In this document: positions 27,398-35,773 of the stretch, one piece after another
Numbering within the stretch: the stretch's first letter is position 1
Layout of the letters: every line of letters begins with the position of its first letter
DNA from: Pseudomonas sp. TH15
Lineage (GTDB): Bacteria > Pseudomonadota > Gammaproteobacteria > Pseudomonadales > Pseudomonadaceae
NCBI RefSeq assembly: GCF_016651105.1
Contig: NZ_JAEKEL010000001.1
Coordinates: 898,001-962,000, forward strand
Length of the DNA stretch: 64,000 bases
Direction of reading: 5' to 3'
Notes under the pieces: model-generated
The model's input: only the letters and a program-made list of their open reading frames with translations
Databases searched by the model: none
Told to the model about the DNA's origin: nothing
Made by a program: the position numbers and the translations under genes

Positions 27398-28297
27398 TCA
27401 CGCCAATTTCTGGGCAAGCACCGCAATATGCTCCGGCCCAATCCCGCAGCACCCGCCCAAATGACTGGCCCCACGCTTCTGCCAATCGATGGCCCAGTGC
27501 AGGTAACCCGGTGGGTCCAGATCCTCGCGCAATGGGTCGAGCCCGTCGTTGGCCGTCGCCTCTTTCGGTTGCGGCGGGAAGGCATTGGCGTACGCGCCGA
27601 TATGAATGTTCACACCCAACCGCTCAAACGTTTCCCGCGCCGCATCAATCGCCGCGCCGATCACTTCTGGCTGGCTGCAGTTGAACAGCAACGTTTCGAC
27701 GCCCAGCTCAGCCGCCACTGCCGCCGCCTCGGCCACCGGCTCACCGGAACGCAAACGCGGCACCTCGTCGGTGTCTTCATCCTTCAAGGTAAACGACAGC
27801 CAGAACGGCTTGCCGTCCTTTGGCAGACCCGCGTGGATCGCCCGCGCCTCGACGATTGAGCTCTGGGTTTCCGCCAGCCACAGGTCAACGTGCGGCGCGA
27901 GCCCCTTCACCAGTGGCGTCAGTAATTCGGTGACGCGCTCAGCGTCGAACAAGTCCGGCCGGTAGGAGCCAAACAGCGGCGGTAATGAACCGGCCACGCG
28001 TACCGGTTTGCCGGCAGCCTCGACTGCACGCCGCGCCAACTCACCGGCCAACGCTGCAAGCGCCTGACCCTCAGCGGCAAAACGCTCTTCGCCAATATGG
28101 AACGGCACCACCGCATAACTGTTGCTGGTGATGACGTTCGCGCCGCTTTCGATATAAGCCGCGTGCACCGCTTCGACCGCTTGCGGCGCTTCACTCAAGG
28201 CCAGCGCCGACCACTCGGGCTGCCTGAACGGCGCCCCAGCACGTTGCAGCTCACGGCCCATGCCGCCGTCCAGAATTATTGTGCTTCCTGCGCCCAT
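27398..28297 (-). CDS. homocysteine S-methyltransferase family protein (MmuM-like)
   Basis: A 299-residue barrel enzyme with TIILDGGMGRELQ at the N-terminus. All three zinc-binding cysteines of the family are present: LFNCSQPEV near 218 and GGCCGIGPEHI near 283. The enzyme methylates homocysteine to methionine, usually from S-methylmethionine. No cobalamin domain is attached, which fits MmuM rather than MetH. The start is uncertain: 28297 (MGAGSTI) is preferred, 28312 is an alternative, and neither has a strong ribosome site. It is divergent from an amino-acid ABC operon, so that transporter may import the methyl donor; that is inference. Confidence 0.85.
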   Translation of the reverse strand: MGAGSTIILDGGMGRELQRAGAPFRQPEWSALALSEAPQAVEAVHAAYIESGANVITSNSYAVVPFHIGEERFAAEGQALAALAGELARRAVEAAGKPVRVAGSLPPLFGSYRPDLFDAERVTELLTPLVKGLAPHVDLWLAETQSSIVEARAIHAGLPKDGKPFWLSFTLKDEDTDEVPRLRSGEPVAEAAAVAAELGVETLLFNCSQPEVIGAAIDAARETFERLGVNIHIGAYANAFPPQPKEATANDGLDPLREDLDPPGYLHWAIDWQKRGASHLGGCCGIGPEHIAVLAQKLA

Positions 28298-28309
28298 ATG
28301 CTTTTCACT

Positions 28310-28321
28310 CATAAGCTTATG
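28310..28321. promoter_or_regulatory. 12-bp perfect palindrome in divergent promoter region
   Basis: CATAAGCTTATG is fully self-complementary and lies at the start of the methyltransferase gene, facing the ABC operon. It could be an operator or chance; no regulator is encoded beside it. Confidence 0.3.
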
Positions 28322-28408
28322 AAAATAACTCACTATCAGAGTCGTTCTTATAACTATTTAATACGCACCATTCGGTTAATAACAACCATTATTTATCAGG
28401 GATCGACT

Positions 28409-29230
28409 ATGAAAATCCAACCGCTACTGGCCTTGGGCCTGACGATTCTGGCTGCCTCTACCCAAGCCTTTGGCGGCGCCACGCTGGATCGCGTCGAGCA
28501 AAAGAAAGAACTGGTGGGCGTGTTGATGGAGAGTTATCCACCGTTCTCGTTCCTCAATGACCAGAACCAGCTCGACGGTTTCGACGTCGATGTGGCGAAA
28601 GCCGTGGCCGAGAAACTCGGGGTGAAACTGCGCCTCGAAACGCCGTCCTGGGACGTGATTGCCGCCGGCCGCTGGAGCGGTCGCTACGACATTTGCATCT
28701 GCTCCATGACCCCGAGCAAGGCCCGCGCCGAAGTCTTCGACTTCCCGGTGGAGTATTACGCCTCGCCGGCGGTGATCGTGGTCAACGCCAAGGATGACCG
28801 CATTCACAACGCCAAGGACCTGAGCGGCAAGAAAGTCGGCCTCACCAGCGCCTCCAGCTACGAAAGCTACCTGAACAAAAACCTGGTGATCGAAGGCGCC
28901 GAGGACACGAAATTGCAGTACCCGTTCGAGGACGTGCAGATCGCCCCGTATGATACCGACAACGTGGCATTCCAGGATTTGGGCCTGGGCGCTGGCGTGC
29001 GACTGGACGCGATCCTCACCAACCTGGTGACCGCGCAACCGCGCCTTAACGAAGACAAACGCTTCAAACTGGCCGGCGACCCGCTGTACTCGGAGCCGAA
29101 CTCGGTCGCCATCGAAAAGGGTGACGCGCAATGGGATGGCAAGGTGCGGGAAGTCTTCGCCCAGCTGAAACAGGACGGCACTCTGAGCAAGCTTTCACAA
29201 AAATGGATCGGCGCTGATATCAGCAAATGA
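28409..29230 (+). CDS. amino-acid ABC transporter substrate-binding protein
   Basis: A 273-residue periplasmic binding protein of the SBP_bac_3 family. MKIQPLLALGLTILAASTQAFG is a Sec signal peptide. ELVGVLMESYPPFSFLNDQNQLDGFDVDVAKAVAEKLG is the ligand-pocket opening motif, and SWDVIAAGRWSGRYDICI with SMTPSKARAEVFDF completes domain 1. The start at 28409 follows CAGGGA. ATGA overlap with the permease start at 29227 shows an operon. Ligands in this family are polar amino acids and relatives. The divergent homocysteine methyltransferase suggests a methylated sulfur amino acid here, but the pocket alone does not prove it. Confidence 0.92.
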   Translation: MKIQPLLALGLTILAASTQAFGGATLDRVEQKKELVGVLMESYPPFSFLNDQNQLDGFDVDVAKAVAEKLGVKLRLETPSWDVIAAGRWSGRYDICICSMTPSKARAEVFDFPVEYYASPAVIVVNAKDDRIHNAKDLSGKKVGLTSASSYESYLNKNLVIEGAEDTKLQYPFEDVQIAPYDTDNVAFQDLGLGAGVRLDAILTNLVTAQPRLNEDKRFKLAGDPLYSEPNSVAIEKGDAQWDGKVREVFAQLKQDGTLSKLSQKWIGADISK

Positions 29231-30063
29231 CTTCTTTCCCAAAACCTCCCCAGCCACCGCAACCGGTAGCTGAGTCGCGGCTGCAACGGATGTTCGGTTT
29301 CCGCACGCGGCTGTACCTGACCTGGGCGGCGATGCTCGGCTTGTTCGCCAGTTTCTTCCTGAGCTTCGACCTGAAGTTCTCGATCATCCTCGACAAACTG
29401 CCCAACCTCGTCGGCCTGCACCTGGCGCCCAATGGCTTCTTGCAAGGGGCGGCGCTGACGTTGTTTCTGTGCCTGTGCTCAATCGTCGCCTCGTCGCTGC
29501 TGGGTTTCATCACCGCACTGGCGCGGCTGTCGAAAAGCGCCGTGGCGTTCGGGATTGCGAGTTTCTACGCGTCGTTCTTTCGCGGCACGCCGCTGCTGAT
29601 CCAAATCCTGCTGATCTACCTCGGCCTGCCGCAACTGGGTTTCGTGCCGGGCGCCATCGCCGCCGGGATCATCGCCCTGTCACTGAACTACGGCGCCTAC
29701 CTCAGCGAAATCTTCCGCGCCGGCATCCTCGGCGTCCCCCATGGCCAACGCGAGGCGTCCCTGGCCCTGGGCATGCGCGAAACCGTAATCTTCTGGCGCG
29801 TCACCCTGCCCCAAGCCATGCGCACCATCATCCCGCCGACCACCAACCAATTCATCTCCATGCTCAAGGACTCGTCGCTGATCTCGGTAATGGGGGTTTG
29901 GGAGGTTATGTTTCTGGCGCAGTCGTATGGGCGCTCGAGCTATCGGTATATCGAGATGCTGACCACAGCGGCGGTGATTTATTGGGTGATGTCGATTGGG
30001 TTGGAGCTGATTCAGGCGCGGATGGAGCGGCATTATGGGAAGGCGTATTTGAGCCGTTCGTAG
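29227..30063 (+). CDS. amino-acid ABC transporter permease
   Basis: A 278-residue HisMQ-type permease. The N-terminus is long, proline-rich and cytoplasmic (1-30). Then come about six membrane segments, and the EAA loop reads QREASLALGMRETVIFWRVTLPQAMR at about 176-201, which docks an ATPase. SFFRGTPLLIQILLIY is the usual family segment before it. It starts inside the stop of the binding-protein gene (ATGA). No ATP-binding gene is present on either side, so the ATPase must be encoded elsewhere or shared. Low-complexity-free sequence and a normal length suggest a functional protein. Confidence 0.92.
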   Translation: MTSFPKPPQPPQPVAESRLQRMFGFRTRLYLTWAAMLGLFASFFLSFDLKFSIILDKLPNLVGLHLAPNGFLQGAALTLFLCLCSIVASSLLGFITALARLSKSAVAFGIASFYASFFRGTPLLIQILLIYLGLPQLGFVPGAIAAGIIALSLNYGAYLSEIFRAGILGVPHGQREASLALGMRETVIFWRVTLPQAMRTIIPPTTNQFISMLKDSSLISVMGVWEVMFLAQSYGRSSYRYIEMLTTAAVIYWVMSIGLELIQARMERHYGKAYLSRS

Positions 30064-30110
30064 GGGTTGAGCTTGCTCCGGGCGGTGATCCGACGATGAC
30101 AATCTTACGA

Positions 30111-30139
30111 ACGCCATCGCCGGCAAGCCGCGCTCCCAC
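30111..30139. repeat. single REP element
   Basis: GCCATCGCCGGCAAGCCGCGCTCCCAC stands alone with no facing partner, 48 bases past the permease stop. Confidence 0.7.
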
Positions 30140-30253
30140 GAGTGACGGACACTCGGAAACATCTGCAAACGATTTCATTTCCCAAAGCCACATTTCTGTA
30201 AAACCCCTCCGCTATACCAGACGGCCCGCTTATAACAAAAAGGCTGTCCACTC

Positions 30254-33211
30254 ATGCCCTTCTCGCCCCAACGCCTGGCGCTCTCTATCGCCCTGCTGAT
30301 CAGCGCCAGCGCCGTCCACGCCAAAACCGTGCAGATCAACACCGCCACCACGACCGCGCAAACCCTCGGCGGTAGCGACACCCTGATGATCTCCGCCCCC
30401 GGCAGCATCACCAACAGTGGCAAGGCCGTGAGCCTGAAGGACAGCACCAGCGGCGCAGGTGTGGTGGTCGATAACTCGGGCAAGATCGTGTCCACCGGTG
30501 GTCGGGCGATCGACAGCAGTGGCGACTTGACCCAGGCGCGCAACTACAGCATTTACAACCGCAGTGGCGGGCAGATCCTTGGTTTCAACGATGCACTGCG
30601 TATCGACAGCAACTTCGCCAGCGGCAGTCTGTTGATCGATAACAGCGGCACCATCCGCTCCACCACTGGCCAAGGCCTGGACCTGGATGCCCTGCGCAGC
30701 GCCAGCGTGAAAACCACCATCATCAACCGCGCGGGCGGGCTGATTCGGGGGGACGCCAGCGACGGCATGAAGACCGGCGCCAACGCGACGATTACCAACT
30801 ATGGCGAGATCTCCACCGGCGACTCGCATAACGCCAACGAGAAGTTCGACGGCATCGACATTGATACAGCGACCGGCGTGACGGTGACCAACTACGGCAC
30901 CATTTCCGGCGGACGCCACGGCATCACCACCGACCTTGGCGCCACACTGGTCAACTACGGCCAGATCACTGGGCGCAACGGTTCGGGTTTCGGTTCCGAT
31001 GGCGACGGCACGGTGATCAACCACGGCACGATTACCGGCACCTATTCGGGGCTGCAACCCAACGGTGACGGCGATGGTGTGGACATCGACAACATCGCCC
31101 ACATTGAAAACTACGGCACCATTCAAGGCGTCGGCGCGGGTGGTGTGGACAAGGGTGGTTTCGCCAACGGCAGTGAAGGCATCGCGCTGGGTGGCGGCTA
31201 TATTTTGAACGCCAAAGGTGCGCTGATCAGCGGCGCGAACAGCGCGATCCTGGTGGACGACGGCAGCGGTGGTTCAGGTGTGGCAGCGACCACCCTGGAA
31301 AACTACGGCACGATTCAGGGCCTCGACGGTTTCGGTGTGAAATTCGTCGGCGAGTTTGCCGACAACGTGATCAACGGCGGCACCATCAGCAGCAGCAACG
31401 GCCTGGCGCTGGACCTGGGGGGTGGCAACGACAGCCTCACCTTACGCAACGGCAGCCGCTTTGTCGGCATGGTTGATGGCGGCACCGGTTATGACCGCGT
31501 GGTGATGGATGACGTGGCAGGCGGTAGTTTCGGCGCCAGTCACAATTTCGAATGGCTGGAGGTCAAGCAAGGCGTCTGGACGCTGACCGGCAGCGGTGAT
31601 TTCAGCGACGGCGGCGCGGTGCGCAATGGCGCGACGCTGATCAACCAGGGCGGCATCGCCGGCAGCCTGACGGTGGACGCGGGCGGTGTGTATGCCGGCG
31701 GCGGTTCGGTGGGTAATCTGCTGGTCAACGGTACGTTGCAGACCAATACGCAACTCGGCACCGCGACCGTCGTTCACGATTTGACCTTCGGCAGCGGCGG
31801 CATCCTGGCTTACGGCGTGAATGCAGATGGCAGCAGCGCCCCGGTGGTGGTCGGCGGTACCGCCAATCTGAATGGCGCGACCCTGGCGGTGAACCCCGGC
31901 AGCGGCACCTATCCATGGCAAAGCAATTACACCGTACTGCAAGCCGCGAGCATCAACGGCACGTTCGGCAAGGTTACCAGCGACTACGCGTTCCTAACGC
32001 CGACTCTCGCTTACACCCCGACTCAGGTCGATCTGACCTACACCCGCAATGACATCGCCTTCAACCAGTTCGCCGCCACCGGCAACGGCAGCAACGCCGC
32101 CAACAGCCTGGCCTCGATGGGCAGAAACAGCGTGCTCTACAACGCATTGCTCAACACCACCAACACCACGGCGGGCGCGGCCATCGAGCAACTGGCCGGC
32201 GCCAGCAACGCCAACCTGACCAGCGCGACTCTCAGCGCCAGCAGCCAGATCGGCGGCAGCATGCTCTCGGCGATGCGGCAAATGGGCGGTGGCGCAGGCT
32301 TGCTGATGGGTCTTGATCAACGGGATACGCCCGTTCTCGCTTCCACCGGAGTTCCGTCTGAAGCGCGCAACCTGAATGACCCGAACGCCCAAGGTCGTGT
32401 GTGGCTGCAAGCCATCGGCGGCTACGGCAAAATCGACGGCGAACATGGCAACAGCGGATTGGAACAACGCTCGAAAGGCAGCGTGCTCGGCGCTGATTGG
32501 GCATTCAACCCGCAATGGCGACTGGGCGTGCTCGGTGGTTATTCGAGAACCGATCTGGATGCCACCGGCGTCGACGGCAATCTCGAGAGCTGGCATGCCG
32601 GCGTCTACGCGCTACGCCAAAGTGGCCCGTTCGCGCTGCGCCTCGGTGCGGCCTACAGCGGCCATCAAGGCGAAAGCAAACGCACCGTCGCGTTCAACGG
32701 TTTCAATGATCGACCAAAAGGCGATTACGACGCCAACAGCCAACAAGCCTTCGCCGAATTGGGTTACGCGCTGGGCAGCGGTCGACTCAGCGCCGAACCC
32801 TTCGCCAACCTCGGCTACCAGCGCTATCACCGCGACAGCTACCAGGAAAAAGGCGGCGTCGCCGCGTTGCAGGTTGACGCGCAAACCCAGGACAACTTCA
32901 GCAGCACCTTCGGCGTACGCCTGGCGCACCTGAGCACGCTGGAAAACGGTATGAGCCTGACCCCACGCTTGAGCACTGGCTGGAAGCATACGTATGGAGA
33001 TGTCAGCAGCTCGACGCGCCAGGCGTTTGTGGTGGGTGGCACGGCGTTCAGCGTCGATGGTAGTTCACTGGATCGTGACAGTCTGGTGCTGGAAGCAGGA
33101 CTGGATGTGGGGATCTCGGCGCGGCATACCCTGGGTGTGGGTTACAGCGGCGAGATTGGCAGCAACAGCCGTAATCACGGGTTGATCGGGCAATGGCAGA
33201 TGAGTTTTTGA
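30254..33211 (+). CDS. autotransporter with beta-helix passenger (type Va)
   Basis: A 985-residue autotransporter. An N-terminal signal peptide (MPFSPQRLALSIALLISASAVHA) is followed by a beta-helix passenger. Repeats of the NYGTI/NxGxI type recur through residues 100-400 (TNYGEI, TNYGTI, VNYGQI, INHGTI, ENYGTI), the rungs of a right-handed parallel helix. The C-terminal 280 residues form the outer-membrane barrel and end in the Phe-terminated GQWQMSF signal for insertion. No protease triad or lipase GDSL motif is visible, so the passenger is more likely an adhesin than an enzyme. A shorter paralogue follows in tandem. Confidence 0.9.
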   Translation: MPFSPQRLALSIALLISASAVHAKTVQINTATTTAQTLGGSDTLMISAPGSITNSGKAVSLKDSTSGAGVVVDNSGKIVSTGGRAIDSSGDLTQARNYSIYNRSGGQILGFNDALRIDSNFASGSLLIDNSGTIRSTTGQGLDLDALRSASVKTTIINRAGGLIRGDASDGMKTGANATITNYGEISTGDSHNANEKFDGIDIDTATGVTVTNYGTISGGRHGITTDLGATLVNYGQITGRNGSGFGSDGDGTVINHGTITGTYSGLQPNGDGDGVDIDNIAHIENYGTIQGVGAGGVDKGGFANGSEGIALGGGYILNAKGALISGANSAILVDDGSGGSGVAATTLENYGTIQGLDGFGVKFVGEFADNVINGGTISSSNGLALDLGGGNDSLTLRNGSRFVGMVDGGTGYDRVVMDDVAGGSFGASHNFEWLEVKQGVWTLTGSGDFSDGGAVRNGATLINQGGIAGSLTVDAGGVYAGGGSVGNLLVNGTLQTNTQLGTATVVHDLTFGSGGILAYGVNADGSSAPVVVGGTANLNGATLAVNPGSGTYPWQSNYTVLQAASINGTFGKVTSDYAFLTPTLAYTPTQVDLTYTRNDIAFNQFAATGNGSNAANSLASMGRNSVLYNALLNTTNTTAGAAIEQLAGASNANLTSATLSASSQIGGSMLSAMRQMGGGAGLLMGLDQRDTPVLASTGVPSEARNLNDPNAQGRVWLQAIGGYGKIDGEHGNSGLEQRSKGSVLGADWAFNPQWRLGVLGGYSRTDLDATGVDGNLESWHAGVYALRQSGPFALRLGAAYSGHQGESKRTVAFNGFNDRPKGDYDANSQQAFAELGYALGSGRLSAEPFANLGYQRYHRDSYQEKGGVAALQVDAQTQDNFSSTFGVRLAHLSTLENGMSLTPRLSTGWKHTYGDVSSSTRQAFVVGGTAFSVDGSSLDRDSLVLEAGLDVGISARHTLGVGYSGEIGSNSRNHGLIGQWQMSF

Positions 33212-33381
33212 GTTTGCCAGCGGGTTACATCTGTAATTTCTGTAGGAAAACACGCCGCAACGGCGGGGTAAAACCAGCCGTTCCCACGCTCGCGGAAATT
33301 TTCCACAGAGGAAACTGACAGAAGCCGCAAACCTGTGAGAAGTAGCTGACATCGGCCCCGCGGGCCTTCAATTTAGAGTTT

Positions 33382-33402
33382 GGCCTCCTGTCAAAAGAGG
33401 CC
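33382..33402 (+). promoter_or_regulatory. hairpin near ribosome site of second autotransporter
   Basis: GGCCTC (33382-33387) and GAGGCC (33397-33402) can pair. The 3' arm contains the AGAGG-like ribosome site before the ATG at 33410. A regulatory role is only a suggestion. Confidence 0.35.
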
Positions 33403-33409
33403 TTACTTG

Positions 33410-35662
33410 ATGCCCGTTCAACACTTCTACCAACCGAAACAACTGGCGCTGGCCATCACTCTCGCGGTGGGCTGCGTTCAATTCACACAAGCCGAAGAAG
33501 TGCCTGCCAAAGTGCCGACAGCCAGCGCACTGACGGCGATACTCGAGTCCTTCAGCAACGATCCCGACACGCGCAAAACGCCGATCCACAACAAGGGTTA
33601 TGCCGAGCCTTTTGATGACCGCGATGATTTGCTCATCGTCACAGGGAACGGCAGCTTCGCAGGCCCGGTGGATGGCGCTGGCGGCGTGAATGTCTTGCAA
33701 CTCGATGCTGCCAAGGGTTCGCTGGGGGAAACGCGAAACTTCGATGGACTGGAAGTCAAACAAGGCGTCTGGAATCGAACCAAAAATACGCCTTCGGATT
33801 TCAGCGCCGGGGTCGTGGTGCGCCCTGGAGCCACCTTCACCAATGAAGGTGTGATCGCTGGACATGCCGTGGTCGAAGGCACGCTGATCAATAAAGGCGG
33901 GATCAATGAAGGAGCCTTTGTATCGGCCGGCGGCAGCCTCAACAACCGGGCAATCATTGGCGGCGCAGTCACCGTCGATGAAAAGGGTCAGTTCGCGGGT
34001 GGAGGTGCAACGGGTACTTTGAATGTTCATGGACTGTTGACGGTTAATCAGGCGCTGGGCGCACCTTCCGTCAATGGCGATCTGAACCTGAAGCCTAGCG
34101 CTACTCTGGCTTACGAGGTCAAAGCGAAAGGCGTCAGCAAGACCGTCGATGTCACCGGAACGGCCAATCTGGGTGATTCGACTTTGCAGTTGATCACTGG
34201 CGGTGACTACCCTCAAAGCAGTCAGCATACGATTCTGAAAGCCGAAAAAGTCGTCGGGGAATTCGGCCGTATCGAAAACGATCTGGCGTTCATGACGCCG
34301 ACGCTGAAATACGATGAGAAGACGGTTGGGCTGACGTACAGCCGAAATGGTGTGACGGTTGAAAGCGTCGCGAACTCGGAAAATGCTCTTGAGATTGCCA
34401 AAGGAATTGATCAGACACCCAATACCGCGCCCGTTCCACTAACGCCTCCAGCGTCTGACGAAACCGCCTCTGCGCAGCCATCTGGTCCGGCGACGGTTTC
34501 GGCCCTGCAAGCGGTTTCCGCTCCATCGGCAGCAGCAGCTTCTGCCGTGGCGTCCACACCGGTCGCTACTCAAACGTCTGCTGTAGCGCCAGAACCTATC
34601 GCAAGCGCAGCGCCTGCGAGGGTTTCGGTTTCACCTTCTCCCGTATTAGCAAACAAAGCCCTTGTTGCCCTGCTCGGCAGTAACCTGGACACGGCTGCGA
34701 TCGCTCTGGAACAACTCGCCGCCGGCAGCAACGCCAACCTCGCCAAAGCCACGCTCAACGCCGTGAATCCGGTCAGCGACAGCATGCTGTCTGCCATGCG
34801 CCAGTTAGACGGTGGCTCAACTTCGATCAGCGCCAGTGAGGGCAACGGCCGACTCTGGGTGCAGGCACTGGGCAATGGCGGCAAGATTGATCGTGATACC
34901 GACAGCACGCTGAAACACTCGACTCAAGGTCTGGTTGCGGGTGCTGACTGGCGCCTCGACGAGCAATGGCATGTCGGGATCATCGGCGGTAAATCGCAGA
35001 CGAAGCTGGATGCCCGACACTCCGACGGCGACCTCGACAGCTGGCACGTCGGTGCGTATGCCGTTCGCCAGGACGGCCCATTGGCGCTGCGTTTCGGCGC
35101 CACCTATGCCAGCCACGATGGCAGCAGCAAACGTCGAGTGGCGTTCAATGGTTTCAGCGATCGTCTCAAAGGCAGTTACGACGCCAGCACCCAACAGGCC
35201 TTCGCCGAAGCGGGTTACAACTTCGGCGAGGGAGACGTCACGCTCGAACCTTTCGCCAATCTGGGTTATCAGCGCTATCAACGCGACAGCTACAGCGAAA
35301 AAGGTGGCCACGCGGCGTTGAAAGTCCACGGGCAATCGCAAAACAACTTGAACAGCACCTTCGGCCTGCGTGTGGCAAAAACCAACACCCTGGACAACGG
35401 CATGCAACTGACTCCGCGCTTGAGCACAGGCTGGAAACACACCTATGGCGAACTCGACCAGCACACCCGCCAGCAATTGCTCAACGGTGGCATCGATTTC
35501 GAAATCGCCGGAGCACAACTGGATCGCAACAGCCTGTCACTCGATGCCGGCCTCGATCTGGCCCTGTCCGCCAACCACACGCTGGGCATGGGCGTCACCG
35601 GGGACATCGCATCTGACAGCCGCAACACCGCCGTAATGGGCCAATGGCGCATGGCGTTCTAA
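33410..35662 (+). CDS. autotransporter with shortened passenger, paralogue of upstream gene
   Basis: A 750-residue autotransporter with a signal peptide (residues 1-27, about TQAEE). It shares with the upstream protein the segment LEVKQGVW followed by GATFTNEGVIAG, and a barrel ending GQWRMAF. It lacks about 350 residues of beta-helix repeats and gains a Pro/Ala/Ser/Val-rich linker (about 338-420, e.g. SAAAASAVASTPVATQTS) between passenger and barrel. The start is ATG 33410; an upstream TTG at 33380 has no signal-peptide logic. The tandem pair suggests duplication followed by passenger deletion. No enzymatic motif is seen. Confidence 0.88.
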   Translation: MPVQHFYQPKQLALAITLAVGCVQFTQAEEVPAKVPTASALTAILESFSNDPDTRKTPIHNKGYAEPFDDRDDLLIVTGNGSFAGPVDGAGGVNVLQLDAAKGSLGETRNFDGLEVKQGVWNRTKNTPSDFSAGVVVRPGATFTNEGVIAGHAVVEGTLINKGGINEGAFVSAGGSLNNRAIIGGAVTVDEKGQFAGGGATGTLNVHGLLTVNQALGAPSVNGDLNLKPSATLAYEVKAKGVSKTVDVTGTANLGDSTLQLITGGDYPQSSQHTILKAEKVVGEFGRIENDLAFMTPTLKYDEKTVGLTYSRNGVTVESVANSENALEIAKGIDQTPNTAPVPLTPPASDETASAQPSGPATVSALQAVSAPSAAAASAVASTPVATQTSAVAPEPIASAAPARVSVSPSPVLANKALVALLGSNLDTAAIALEQLAAGSNANLAKATLNAVNPVSDSMLSAMRQLDGGSTSISASEGNGRLWVQALGNGGKIDRDTDSTLKHSTQGLVAGADWRLDEQWHVGIIGGKSQTKLDARHSDGDLDSWHVGAYAVRQDGPLALRFGATYASHDGSSKRRVAFNGFSDRLKGSYDASTQQAFAEAGYNFGEGDVTLEPFANLGYQRYQRDSYSEKGGHAALKVHGQSQNNLNSTFGLRVAKTNTLDNGMQLTPRLSTGWKHTYGELDQHTRQQLLNGGIDFEIAGAQLDRNSLSLDAGLDLALSANHTLGMGVTGDIASDSRNTAVMGQWRMAF

Positions 35663-35667
35663 CCGAT

Positions 35668-35708
35668 CCCTGTAGGAGCTGCCGCAGGCTGCGGCAGCTC
35701 CTACAGGG
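35668..35708. terminator. 20-bp perfect hairpin between convergent autotransporter and pycB genes
   Basis: CCCTGTAGGAGCTGCCGCAG, one central base, then its exact complement. The sequence is of the GGAGCTGCCGCAGGCTGCG repeat family. A-rich sequence follows on the plus strand and T-rich sequence on the minus strand side of pycB, so it likely ends both convergent transcripts. Confidence 0.75.
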
Positions 35709-35773
35709 AAAAAGCAAAAAAAGGGGAGCACATGCCCCCCCGAGGTTTAAAGCGGTGTATCGAGGCCGTTATC

